39,625 bases of DNA from contig CAIWAX010000157.1 of NCBI GenBank assembly GCA_903910795.1, positions 1-39,625 of the forward strand. Reading direction: 5' to 3'. Positions 15,241 to 24,200 of this stretch are shown piece after piece. How positions within the stretch are numbered: position 1 is the first letter of the stretch; every line of letters starts with the position of its first letter. The DNA is from an uncultured Anaerolineae bacterium (GTDB taxonomy: Bacteria > Chloroflexota > Anaerolineae > Anaerolineales > Villigracilaceae). The position numbers and the translations under genes were made by a program. The notes under the pieces are model-generated. The model did no database searches. It was not told the DNA's origin and worked only from the letters and a program-made list of their open reading frames with translations.

Positions 15241-17045
15241 TATTCAATCTCAATGATAAATTTACTCGCCAGTTTTGCGACTGCCTGATCAAATTTTGGC
15301 TGTTCTTTTTGTTGGAAGCTGACCGCGCGTGTGACCGGGTCGGATTGGAAGGGGCAGCGCAACTCAGCCAACATTTTCTTGAAAGTATCGAAAGATTCGT
15401 TATCCGGGAATTGGTAGCTGACAGTGATAACGCGCCTGATCTTAATCTGGCGGGCGGGCTGCGTGGCTGCATCGAAAGCTGTTTCTTTTGAGAATATGCT
15501 TTGGGCGGTTTCAGCGACTGGGGTGAATTCATCCATTTTGTGCTTTACCCGCACCGGCACACGACTGAGATTTTCTAACATGGAAAAAACAGCGTCCGGA
15601 TTGCGAACCAGGAATAGGCCGGAAGAAATTCTCTCGGCTATGAATTTTTCGGCTTCAATCGGCGGGTCCGTCATTTCGAGCAGGGAAAAGCCTTCGTACA
15701 ACGTAAACTGATCGGCATGACCAGACCATTCATCCAATTCGATTTGCACATTTGGCGGCAGGTCGCGCCCGCTGAGTTTTCTTAGCAGGGAATTCACATC
15801 CAAATCCGGATTTTTCACCTGCGCGGCGGCAACCAGGGCTTTCTTGAGTTGAAAAATGCCAACGTAGGCCACCTGCCCGCTCTGAGGATTGGACATTTGC
15901 TCTCCGAGCATGGCTATCTGGCGGAGGACAACCGCCGGGTAGAAGTCTGATTCAATGATGATATCAAAGTTAGGCTGAATAGTGACTTTTGGGGTGGTTT
16001 CGAGCCCCTTAAATAAATTAATAAATCGTTCGTTGATGCGAAAAGCCTTGAGATAACCGAGTTTGGGCAGCAATCCGGTGTAGGGCGCGGGATCATAGGC
16101 CACATCCACGAACCCCATGATGAGCGGGATGTTTTCGAGGAAGCGCTCAATGTAGCGCCCCTCAACACGCTCGAAGCCATCCTGTATGTCATCAGGAATG
16201 GGTTTATTGTTATTGTCCCAGTGACCAGCGCCTTCGTAAAAATTGCCGTAACGGGTGATGATCTCACCCCATTTATTTTTAGGTTCGGGCAGCTTTTCGG
16301 GGATGAGGAAGTAGCGGTGGTTGTCTCTGAGGTGCTCGATCAGCGATTGCGTACTGAGCCATTGACCTGCAGGACAATTTTGGAGCGCGGCCAGCAAAAA
16401 CTTGCGAATTTCCGGGAATTTGATGGTGGGCATCACCCCGGTGCCTGAACCCCGTATATAAAACCCATCCAGTTCGCCAACCACACTGGTTTTATAAAAC
16501 TCATTATTGCTGGATTGATCATATTCAGAAGCTGCCTTGATATCAAGGAGCGCATCGATGATACGCTTTTCCTGCGCTTCAGGAGAAAGATTAAGAAATT
16601 TTCCAATATCCGCATCATTGGCGTTGATGTAGTTTTCGTTGAAGGATTCTTCGGAACTGGTATAGCCGCGGTATTCCCCTTTTAAGGTGTAATAAACCAA
16701 CTTCAGGTTGAGCGCAAGTTTGTCAATAAGATCAATCCACATGTGCCCTGCGGGTTGGACGGGGTCAATTTGACCTGCGTTAGGTTCAAAGGTCAGGTTG
16801 CCAAATAGTTTGGCCATGCGATTCAAATCAGCACGCGGGATTACATTGCTGCGTGCCATGCGTTTAACGCTGTGTTCGCTGACGTAATCGAGGTAAGTAA
16901 ACAGATCGCGCAAAATGTCACGGTTATTGGAGAAGATTCGCAGGGGCTTGGGGTCGATGGGTTGTAATTGCATATTTAAGGTGATTTTCAAAAAGCTGAA
17001 ACGCTTTCGTACGATTTGCTTAGCGAATCGTACCTGGATATTCAT
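15240..17045 (-). CDS. Helicase-associated protein, XPB/Ssl2 N-terminal-like domain
   Basis: This is a large protein (601 aa from 17045) without helicase motifs. The region around KVTIQPNFDIIIESDFYPAVVLRQIAML resembles the XPB/Ssl2-like Helicase_C_3 domain found in proteins encoded beside bacterial XPB. The assignment is by pattern and context. The ORF overlaps the upstream gene by 1 nt (TGATG), which supports the start at 17045. A second plausible ATG at 16973 (MQLQPIDPKPLRIF) gives a cleaner N-terminus, because the first 24 codons include a palindromic repeat (17009-17033) read as [10 protein letters not shown]. Thus either the repeat extended the protein or it lies in a short untranslated spacer. 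The protein probably forms a complex with XPB. Confidence 0.75.
   Translation of the reverse strand: MNIQVRFAKQIVRKRFSFLKITLNMQLQPIDPKPLRIFSNNRDILRDLFTYLDYVSEHSVKRMARSNVIPRADLNRMAKLFGNLTFEPNAGQIDPVQPAGHMWIDLIDKLALNLKLVYYTLKGEYRGYTSSEESFNENYINANDADIGKFLNLSPEAQEKRIIDALLDIKAASEYDQSSNNEFYKTSVVGELDGFYIRGSGTGVMPTIKFPEIRKFLLAALQNCPAGQWLSTQSLIEHLRDNHRYFLIPEKLPEPKNKWGEIITRYGNFYEGAGHWDNNNKPIPDDIQDGFERVEGRYIERFLENIPLIMGFVDVAYDPAPYTGLLPKLGYLKAFRINERFINLFKGLETTPKVTIQPNFDIIIESDFYPAVVLRQIAMLGEQMSNPQSGQVAYVGIFQLKKALVAAAQVKNPDLDVNSLLRKLSGRDLPPNVQIELDEWSGHADQFTLYEGFSLLEMTDPPIEAEKFIAERISSGLFLVRNPDAVFSMLENLSRVPVRVKHKMDEFTPVAETAQSIFSKETAFDAATQPARQIKIRRVITVSYQFPDNESFDTFKKMLAELRCPFQSDPVTRAVSFQQKEQPKFDQAVAKLASKFIIEIE
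17009..17033. repeat. Palindromic repeat family A, copy 2 (within helicase-partner ORF 5' end)
   Basis: GTACGATTTGC-TTA-GCGAATCGTAC is an 11-bp inverted repeat with one G-T wobble. It shares ACGATTTGCTTAGC with copy 1 and the 16-mer TTTCGTACGATTTGCT with copy 3. It lies in the first codons of the 15240-17045 ORF on the minus strand and is in frame without stops. Confidence 0.75.
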
Positions 17046-18439
17046 CAGGGCTTGATCGTTTTAATGACAAATCCTGTTTTTTTGAGAACTTTCTCCACAT
17101 TAGGGCGAGATTCTTTCGGAAAGGCAATGTATTGTTCGCTTAGGATCACGATATTATTTTTTAGTTCGCGCTCAAGTTGAACGCGCAGGCTTAAATCACG
17201 AACGCAGGCGACCAGCAGGTTGTCGTGCTGAAGGGTTTTCCCCCAGCGAGCGTTGACCGTTTCGAGAGCTTTGCCAAAGCTTGGAATATTTTCTGCCAGC
17301 CAGCGCGAGAGTGGCGCCCGACGTTGGGCAGGGCTGGCCTGTCCAAGCTTGACCAGGCTCGGCGAGGCCAACAGGACGTTATTTTCGATGGCGAGACGCG
17401 CAAGGCTGTTGAGCTGGGTGAGATCGTGGAAGGGGATCAGGCGCAAATCCACTATCAGGGAACCTGGTTTGGATGTGGTGTCTGCCCATTTCGTACGATT
17501 TGCTAAGTAAATTGTGCCGGGATATTTATTGGACGAGGCAGGGTCGGGGGTACTGGGCTCAATGGGTAAATGCACTGGAGCGAGGCGATAATGGGGAACG
17601 GAATCAATATCCAGCCGCGATAGCAAGCCCAAATCCCAGCCTTTTTTTAGTAATTTTTCGGCGGGCGGAATCATACCCCCAAAACAGTATATTTTCAGGG
17701 CAGGCTCGAGAGTTTTCGGGTTTGTCCAGTCTGTGCTGGATAATAACTTGAGCACAGCTTCGGTGGGTGAGATCGAGGCGGGTACGGTAGGTTTGGGGGC
17801 GCCCAAGGCATTTCGCCAGGCTTCGGTCTGCCAGATGGCGATGGTGGCAAGCGAGAATGGGAAATCTTTGATATAAAGGCTGCCGTGTTTTATGCGGATC
17901 GGCATCTGGTCATGGGAGATGGCCGGGCTGCCGCCAACCAGTTCGAGCAGTTTGCGGCGGACAGAGGTCTCATTTTCCAGGCCGGCTTTTTCATCCCGGA
18001 CGGCGGTTAAAAGTGGAAGATAGGGGGCGAATTCTGCAGGCATGGCAAAGCGCCAGCGTTCAAGCTGGACGGTATCGCCACGCATTTTGATTTCAGCCAT
18101 AATAACCAATCCGCGCCGGACGAGATTTCTTTTAACGGTTTCAAAAATAGGCTTATATTTTTGAGAATATGTGCCATGTTGGTTGCTGACAGGATAGAGT
18201 CTCTCGAAAAAGGAGATGTCCACTTCGCCGGTTTCATGCAGCAGGCGCAGAGTAATAGTTTCCTCTGGGGTGAGCGCGGCTATGTTTTCCGCCACGCCAA
18301 TGGATGAGACATAAAAACTGGCATAGGAAGTGCGCGAAACAGTTTCTTTGTCGCTGAATCCACGCGCTTTCCGGATGGCATTTAAATCGGCGTCAGGAAG
18401 TTCAGCGCACATGCTGTGAAGCAATTGAAGAATGGACAT
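17045..18439 (-). CDS. Helicase-associated protein, first gene of XPB operon
   Basis: This is a 464-aa protein of uncertain function. Residues about 40-140 look like tandem winged-helix elements (LTPEETITLRLLHETGEVD, FETVKRNLVRRGLVIM). The C-terminus (RDLSLRVQLERELKNNIVILSEQ) resembles the helicase-associated proteins found with XPB. From memory, mycobacteria also encode a large helicase-associated protein next to XPB, so this and the next gene may be a split equivalent. I move the start from the ORF-track TTG (18475) to ATG 18439: a TTGACA/TACAAT promoter lies exactly in front, so the TTG would be upstream of transcription. The predicted start of transcription coincides with the ATG, suggesting a leaderless mRNA. 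A linker near the middle (TIYLANRTK) is encoded by a family A palindromic repeat. Confidence 0.75.
   Translation of the reverse strand: MSILQLLHSMCAELPDADLNAIRKARGFSDKETVSRTSYASFYVSSIGVAENIAALTPEETITLRLLHETGEVDISFFERLYPVSNQHGTYSQKYKPIFETVKRNLVRRGLVIMAEIKMRGDTVQLERWRFAMPAEFAPYLPLLTAVRDEKAGLENETSVRRKLLELVGGSPAISHDQMPIRIKHGSLYIKDFPFSLATIAIWQTEAWRNALGAPKPTVPASISPTEAVLKLLSSTDWTNPKTLEPALKIYCFGGMIPPAEKLLKKGWDLGLLSRLDIDSVPHYRLAPVHLPIEPSTPDPASSNKYPGTIYLANRTKWADTTSKPGSLIVDLRLIPFHDLTQLNSLARLAIENNVLLASPSLVKLGQASPAQRRAPLSRWLAENIPSFGKALETVNARWGKTLQHDNLLVACVRDLSLRVQLERELKNNIVILSEQYIAFPKESRPNVEKVLKKTGFVIKTIKP
17493..17517. repeat. Palindromic repeat family A, copy 3 (inside coding sequence)
   Basis: GTACGATTTGC-TAA-GTAAATTGTGC is a decayed inverted repeat. 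Its left part is identical over 16 nt (TTTCGTACGATTTGCT, 17489-17504) to the left part of copy 2 (17005-17020). On the minus strand it is read in frame as TIYLANRTK within a Pro/Ser/Thr-rich linker, so it probably inserted into the gene and was tolerated there. Confidence 0.7.
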
Positions 18440-18445
18440 ACCGCG

Positions 18446-18475
18446 ATTGTACGGTATGAATAGCAGGGCTGTCAA
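18446..18475 (-). promoter_or_regulatory. Promoter of the XPB operon (leaderless)
   Basis: On the minus strand TTGACA (18470-18475) and TACAAT (18446-18451) are separated by 18 bp. The -10 ends 6 nt before ATG 18439, so the transcript should begin at or within a base or two of the start codon. An inverted repeat CATACCG...CGGTATG (18437-18443 and 18452-18458) brackets the -10 and the start codon and may be an operator. Confidence 0.7.
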
Positions 18476-18588
18476 ATATTAAGTGCCCCGATTGTGAAAA
18501 GCCCTGTGAGTTTGTGAGCGGGAATGGCTCGCGGCGCGGTGTTTGCCTGTGATCTTCTACTAAATGTCTCTAAATTGCGCCAAAGGTC

Positions 18589-18617
18589 TTGACGAAACTA
18601 ACGATTGAATGTATTAT
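18589..18617 (+). promoter_or_regulatory. Promoter of the Wadjet operon
   Basis: TTGACG (18589-18594) and TATTAT (18612-18617) are spaced by exactly 17 bp. The ORF-track start of the XRE gene (TTG 18589) is in fact this -35 box, so the ATG at 18634 is the real start. The divergent XPB-operon promoter is about 110 bp away. Confidence 0.72.
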
Positions 18618-18619
18618 TA

Positions 18620-18631
18620 GAACAATTGTTC
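18620..18631. promoter_or_regulatory. Palindromic operator candidate of the Wadjet operon
   Basis: GAACAATTGTTC is a perfect 12-bp palindrome lying 3 nt after the -10 box and 2 nt before the XRE start codon, so it overlaps the expected transcription start. This is the usual place for an autorepressor site of a small XRE protein. A regulatory link to the gene that follows is inferred, not shown. Confidence 0.65.
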
Positions 18632-18633
18632 AC

Positions 18634-18885
18634 ATGAATACGAAACTCTCTACCACCGGACGTATCACCATCCTTTTGGGAAAACAGCAGGCCGAAACTG
18701 GGCAGCGCATATCGCCGCGCAAACTGGCCGAGCAGGCGGGCGTGCCAAAGGATTTTATCTACAGGCTGGATGCGGGTCAGGCGCGGCATATCGATCTGGA
18801 GTCGCTGGCGAAATTGTGCACGGCGTTGAAATGCCAGCCACAGGATATTTTGGTTTGGGAAGCAAAGTATGCCGAATCCATTTGA
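18634..18885 (+). CDS. Small XRE-family HTH regulator of the Wadjet operon
   Basis: This is an 83-aa protein consisting of a single Cro/C1-type helix-turn-helix domain: RITILLGKQQAE, then ISPRKLAEQAGVPKDFIYRLDAGQ (the turn and recognition helix) and ESLAKLCTALKCQPQDIL, typical of short HTH_26/YozG-like regulators. ATG 18634 is chosen because the upstream TTG start is the promoter -35. The gene overlaps jetA by 17 nt, so both are on one transcript and the regulator is translated first. It probably represses the operon through GAACAATTGTTC. Short XRE genes leading defence operons are a recurrent pattern; whether this one senses plasmid, stress or only its own level is unknown. Confidence 0.88.
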   Translation: MNTKLSTTGRITILLGKQQAETGQRISPRKLAEQAGVPKDFIYRLDAGQARHIDLESLAKLCTALKCQPQDILVWEAKYAESI

Positions 18886-20326
18886 TATTCTGCCGCTTAA
18901 CTTATTCAATCTGTTCAGTACAATGGGTTTTGGCTCCCTGCAGCGGCATTATATGGCGATTTTGCTGCGGATATATACCATGGCAGAGTTCAACCGCTTT
19001 GGACTGACAAGGGAAGTGGTAGTGGATGAAATCGTTCACTACTTGAAGGAGGCTAACGCCGAGGGGGAGATCGCCGCGGAAATGGCGAACGATGCTGTGA
19101 GGGCGGATTTGCCCGCCAGCATGGAAACCGAATCTGTTTCGATCACAGGACAAAAATCCGAGCAGTTGTACACCTCATATCTGATCCGTCGTTTGGCGGA
19201 TACCGGGTGGATTGAACGCGAGCAACATGCCGATTATTCTGAAACCATTATCCTGCCGGATTATGCCTTTACGCTGTTGGAAGCCTTGCGTACCATTCAG
19301 GAACAAAAACCGCGCGAATTTACTGGACAACTTTACGCCGCGCACCAATTGATTACCTCGGCAACCACCAACAAGGATTTTTCACCGGCACTGGCTGTTA
19401 CGCAAACATATGAAAATGTGCGACAGGTGGTGCGCGGGTTGAGCGAACTGAACCAGAACATACGCCGTTATGTGGAACGGGCCACCCGGCAAACCGAAGT
19501 TGCCACGCTTTTGCGCCTGCAATTTGATGATTACACCCAGACGCTGGGGCCTGCTTACCATGCCCTGAAGACATCCGATCATGTCTCGCGCTACCGGCGC
19601 GACATTATCAACCAGATCGAAAGCTGGCAGTTGGATGGCGACTGGCTGACCCATACCGCCGAAGAGCTGGCCGCGCAAAGCCGGCTTTCCCCAGCCCAGG
19701 CTGAGTCTGAAATCAGCCATTATCTGACGTTTATCTCCAATCAACTTGAGGGGTTGGATCCACTGCTGGCGGATATTGACAGCCGTCACGCCCAATACTT
19801 ACGCACATCCCTGCGCCAGGTACGTTACCAGCTTGGCAGCGCCGATGGAAGTTTCAAAGATAAACTGGTTTCGCTGGCCAAAGGTTTATCGGCTTTGCGT
19901 ACCAGTGGGCTGACTGAGCTTCCAGATGATGCACCGGGGCTGCGGCAAATGCCGGTGCGCTCGCCGGATGCACGCAGTTTTTACACTCCGCCCCAACGCC
20001 GCGCACCCTTCACTCCCGATGACATCATCCTGCCAGTCCTGCATCCCGATGACCTGCTGGCCTTGCATGCCGCCACCATGCAGGATGTAACCCAGGCTTT
20101 TTCACCCGAAAAAGTCAACCGCAAAGTGATGGGGTTTTTCAACGGTCAAAAACGCTTGAATATTATCGAAATCCCAACCGAAATTTGTCAGGATTTGCAC
20201 TGGCTGACCACTATTATCGCCTACGCCCACCATCCCGAAGTCAGTTACGGGCTGGAGACGGCAGCAGGTGAGCCGGTGCGAGTGGGCAATTACCGGGTGG
20301 CGCCTTTCGATTTAACGCGTAAATAA
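18869..20326 (+). CDS. jetA: Wadjet component JetA (MksF-like kleisin)
   Basis: This is the kleisin-like subunit of the Wadjet SMC complex, which closes the ring around DNA by bridging the JetC ATPase heads and carrying JetB. The 485-aa protein starts with the family-like segment FDILPLNLFNLFS...HYMAILLRIY, then a winged-helix-like region (LYTSYLIRRLADTGWIE) and long helical stretches (YENVRQVVRGLSELNQNIRRYVERAT). The C-terminal part includes an SPDARSFYTPPQRRAPF linker before the last wing. The identification relies on these patterns plus the complete jetBCD order downstream; the Wadjet subtype cannot be assigned by eye. It overlaps the XRE gene and is separated from jetB by 101 nt that contain a family B repeat. 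Confidence 0.88.
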   Translation: MPNPFDILPLNLFNLFSTMGFGSLQRHYMAILLRIYTMAEFNRFGLTREVVVDEIVHYLKEANAEGEIAAEMANDAVRADLPASMETESVSITGQKSEQLYTSYLIRRLADTGWIEREQHADYSETIILPDYAFTLLEALRTIQEQKPREFTGQLYAAHQLITSATTNKDFSPALAVTQTYENVRQVVRGLSELNQNIRRYVERATRQTEVATLLRLQFDDYTQTLGPAYHALKTSDHVSRYRRDIINQIESWQLDGDWLTHTAEELAAQSRLSPAQAESEISHYLTFISNQLEGLDPLLADIDSRHAQYLRTSLRQVRYQLGSADGSFKDKLVSLAKGLSALRTSGLTELPDDAPGLRQMPVRSPDARSFYTPPQRRAPFTPDDIILPVLHPDDLLALHAATMQDVTQAFSPEKVNRKVMGFFNGQKRLNIIEIPTEICQDLHWLTTIIAYAHHPEVSYGLETAAGEPVRVGNYRVAPFDLTRK

Positions 20327-20339
20327 CTCACAACCTGCC

Positions 20340-20364
20340 ATGGATATCCCGGTTTCAGTACGGG
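20340..20364 (+). repeat. Dispersed repeat family B, copy 1 (jetA-jetB gap)
   Basis: ATGGATATCCCGGTTTCAGTACGGG occurs 13 nt after the jetA stop. It differs at a single position from the copy at 28455-28479, also just after a gene end. CCCG and CGGG can pair across the middle. It is a short interspersed repeat of unknown nature. Confidence 0.75.
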
Positions 20365-20427
20365 TGCGTATCATAGGTAGCCCTATTTGCCGCAACCAAT
20401 CAATCTCAACCTCCCACGGAACCCAGC

Positions 20428-21054
20428 ATGCCTTTCTCGTCTGAAACTCTGCTTACTGACATCCCTGAAAAATCACGCCGCGATGTGCCGCGCATCGTCA
20501 ACCGCTTGCTCGGGCAGACTTTCCTCTACCAGGACGTGGATACCGACAAGGACGATTACTATTTTGTTCACCGGCATCGCCCGGTTTTTGAAGGACTGCT
20601 CGAACTGGCTGGTTTTAGCCTGCTGCATGATGATTATCACCGCATCTTTCAGGCTGTTTCTGATTTCAGTTACTGCCGCGCGCGCTACAAGCTTGATGAA
20701 AGCCTGATGATCGTTGTTTTGCGTAAACTGTACGAGGAGAAAATCGAGCACCTCAGCCTGGCCAACGATCCGGTGGTCACGATTGGCGAGGTACGCGAAG
20801 AATACCGTACCATTACAGGCAAGGAACGCGACCTGGGCGTAATCCAATACGAAGCTCTCTTACGTCGTTTGCGTTCGATCGGGTTGATTGACACCATCGA
20901 CGGCCGCTCGATCGATGTGCGTGACAGTGAATCCCGGCTTCGTCTGCGCGGTTCGGTCAGGCTGATCTTGCCGATCCAATCAGCCGATGAGTTGGAAGCC
21001 TGGCTGAGGAAATACAGGACTGGCGGCGATGAAAGTGAAAGCGAAGAAGAGTAA
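20428..21054 (+). CDS. jetB: Wadjet component JetB (MksE-like, DUF4194)
   Basis: This is the small winged-helix accessory subunit (208 aa) of the Wadjet SMC complex. It dimerises and binds the kleisin JetA. Recognisable features are the start PEKSRRDVPRIVNRLLGQTFLYQD, the core YHRIFQAVSDFSYCRARYKLDESLMIVVLRKLYEE, VTIGEVREEYRTI and LLRRLRSIGLI (second winged helix), and a C-terminal acidic tail (DESESEEE). Length and order match MksE/DUF4194 proteins. The start ATG 20428 has only a weak ribosome-binding site (CGGA). Confidence 0.9.
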   Translation: MPFSSETLLTDIPEKSRRDVPRIVNRLLGQTFLYQDVDTDKDDYYFVHRHRPVFEGLLELAGFSLLHDDYHRIFQAVSDFSYCRARYKLDESLMIVVLRKLYEEKIEHLSLANDPVVTIGEVREEYRTITGKERDLGVIQYEALLRRLRSIGLIDTIDGRSIDVRDSESRLRLRGSVRLILPIQSADELEAWLRKYRTGGDESESEEE

Positions 21055-21116
21055 AAAGTCAAAAATATCTTCTGCCCATCTTTTCCGTGCGCTTTGCCAA
21101 CATCGTCCCGACACCT

Positions 21117-21139
21117 GCACTTGCGTTCCAGTGCAAGTG
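21117..21139 (+). other. Stem-loop in the jetB-jetC gap
   Basis: CACTTGC and GCAAGTG (21118-21124, 21133-21139) form a 7-bp stem with an 8-nt loop in the 198-nt space between jetB and jetC. There is no T-run and no convincing second promoter. It could affect mRNA stability or the subunit ratio. The 70-aa ORF over this gap has no support. Confidence 0.4.
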
Positions 21140-21252
21140 TGCCCTGGCAGAGCCGGGAGCAAACCGCACCGGGATAATCCCATCCTCAGAATTGTTTGAC
21201 GAAACCAACAACAACGCTGCCCGGCAATTACTACGCAACAGGATAAACCTCC

Positions 21253-24200
21253 ATGAAACTTCTAACCCGAATCCGCCTTGTCAACTGGCATTTGTTTGAA
21301 AACACCACTATCAACTGCCAGGGAACCACTTATTTTATCGGCATTAATGGCGCGGGCAAGTCGACCGTGCTTGACGCCGTGCAGTTTGCCCTGGTAGGCG
21401 GGCAGCGGGATGTGCGTTTTAACCAGGCGGCGCTCAGCGGCGGCAAGCGTACGCTGGCAAGTTACGTGCGCGGCGAGCTGGGCACCGAAGGTCAGCGTTA
21501 CCTGCGCGCAGATGCCACGGGTGTGGTGGCGCTCGAATTCAAGAACCCGGATGGCACGTTCTTCACGCACGGAGCGGTCATCGATGCGTATGAGGATGGC
21601 CGCAACCCGGATGTGGCTTATTTTATTGTTCACAACGCAGCGATCAATGATGATTGGTTCTTCAAGTCACCCGGCCAGGTTTTCGATACGCGCAGTTTCA
21701 AGCGACATCTTGAAAACTTCGCTTTGCCTGCCGCAGGCCGCGCCCAGATCTTTTCGCGCCTGGAAGATTACCGGGTGCACCTGCTCAATCGTCTTGGGCA
21801 GCTTAAAGATACCTTTCCCGCCAAAATCGTCAAAGGCCTGGCATTCAGCCCATTGACCGATATTCGTTCCTTTGTGCATACCTACCTGCTCGATGAAAAC
21901 CTGGTGGATGTCAAAACCCTGCAAGCCCAACTTGAAACTTTACGACACTTTGAGAGCCTGGCTGTCAATGTCCGCGAGCGGATCGACTCTCTCAGCCGTA
22001 TTGAAGAGCTCGACAAAGAACGAACTGCTAATCGCCGCCGGCGCATTACCAATGCTTATGTCGCCCAGCGAGCGCAAGCGGATGTTTTTCTGGGCACCTT
22101 GAAAGCGCGCCGCCTGGAACTGGATGAAGTGAAACTGGCTCTCAGCCATGCTGAGCTTGAACGCGATGATCTGGCCCGTAACCTGGTGTTTGCCCAATCC
22201 GCGTTGACCGATGCGGAAGTTGCTCTGCGCACGGATCAGACTGCTGTGCACGAAAAAGACCTGCGCGAGAAAATAGCAGTTTTGAGCCACGAATTGGCTC
22301 TCCTGCAACAACGTAAACTTGAAATTGAGCGTTCGCTGGCGCGCGAACTGGCTGATGTAAAAAAGCTGCGCAATTATTTGCTGGCCGATAAAACCCCCAT
22401 TCCACCTGCCCTGAGTACATTTATCGCTGAAACCGTTGGGCGGATCACGCCCGAGGCAATCCGGGGGGTTCAAGAAGCCATCATGAGTCTCGCCCAAATT
22501 TTCTCCCGTTCAGAAACCCTGCTGATTGAAAAAGCTGCCGCTCTGCGTGAGGAAGCTTCAGGGCTCGAATCTGACATCCGCAAACTGCGGACCGGCGACC
22601 GCGATGCAAGCGTTGAGGTTGAAGCACCCAATACCGCAAAACTGCGGCGCATGATCCGCTCTGAACTTGGCCTGGGCGCCAACGAAGTCACATACCTGTG
22701 CAATGAGCTGATAATCCCAGATCTCACCTGGCAGGATGCGGTGGAAGGCATTCTTGGTATGAACCGCTTTGTCCTGCTGGTGCCGCCCGCGCAGTATGAG
22801 GCAGCCATGCAGCTTTATCGTCAAAATAAATCCGGTTTGCATGGCGCGATTTTGCTTGATAGCGATGCCATCATTCGCCACGGATCGCATAGTACAGCAT
22901 CTGAAAATGTCCTGGCATCCGAGGTTTCCACCAACGGGCCAGCCGCTCAGGCCTTCATTAACTTGATCCTGGGCAACTATACCAAATGCAATAGTATTGA
23001 AGAACTCCGACCCCACCGAACCGCCATCACGCGTGAATGCTTTGTGCGGCGCAACTATACCGACAGCCATCTAAACCCGCAGGTTTACAAGCGCTGGTTT
23101 ATCGGCGAACGCGCCATCCCACGTCAAATAGAACAACACCAGGCGCGGCTGGATGAAATTGCCAGCGAGATGATCCAACTTAATGAGCGTGCCAACGCGC
23201 TGCGCGAAAGATTGGCCCTGACACACGATAAAATCCGCCCGCTGGTGGAGCTCGAAGCGGCGCTGCCAACTTTGAGCCGGGTTGCGCCGCTCGAAGCGGA
23301 ACTCACCACTTTGAGGGATGAACTTTCCCGGCTGGATACCCGCTCGATCGACATACTCAAAGCCGAAGTGGAGCAGTGCCAATCGGTATTGCGAAAAGCG
23401 CAGGTTGAAGTTTCGTCCATCGAACGGAAACTTGGCAGTCTTGAAGGGGATGTCAAACATCTTGAAATGGAAGTTGTTCCCGGCCTGGAAAAATCTGCTG
23501 ATGATGCGCTGCAGAGCGCCGAGAATTTGCTTGTTCTGGAAAATGTTGACGAAAAGGGAGCGCAGGATTTGCGCTCCGATATTCAAAAAGAATACGAACG
23601 CCGCCGCGAACGCCAGCCGCTGGAAGTGATCCTCCAAAATGCAATCCACTACGAAAGCGATTACCAGACTGCTGAACAACGTTCGCGCGACCGCCTGAGG
23701 GAGGCCAAGCAGGAGTATTCGCTGCACTACGACTTCGGATACGATGAAACAGAATACGCAACACGCTATACGACCGAAAAAGAAAAGCTGGTGAATTCTG
23801 AGTTACCGGGCTATGAGACCCAAATCGCGCGCCAGCGCGGCCTGGCCGAGCAGGAACTGGTAGAAAATTTCATCCACCGCCTGCGCGAACAAATTGAGGA
23901 TGCCCGTCAGCAGTTGGCACATTTGAACAGTACCCTGGCTGGTCTGCGCTTTGGTGGTGAACGCTTTGAGTTTATCAACCAACCCGCTCCGCAGGTCAAA
24001 CAGGTTTATGACATGATCATGGACAGCCAGCAGGTCATGGGTATGGCGCTTTTTGATTCGGATTTTCGCCAGAAGCACCAGCAAGGTTGGGACCTGTTGT
24101 TTGAACGCCTGACCAGGAACGATGAGGAGAACATCGAACTGCGCGAACTGCAGGATTACCGCCGGTATTTACAATACGACATCCGCATTCATTATCCCAA

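Noticed and set aside
18589-18633. N-terminal extension of the XRE regulator from TTG 18589
   Set aside because: The TTG is the -35 box of the promoter, and the extension (MTKLTIECIIRTIVH) is outside the HTH fold.
21087-21299. 70-aa ORF bridging the jetB-jetC gap
   Set aside because: It overlaps the start of jetC in another frame, has no recognisable domain and no ribosome-binding site.
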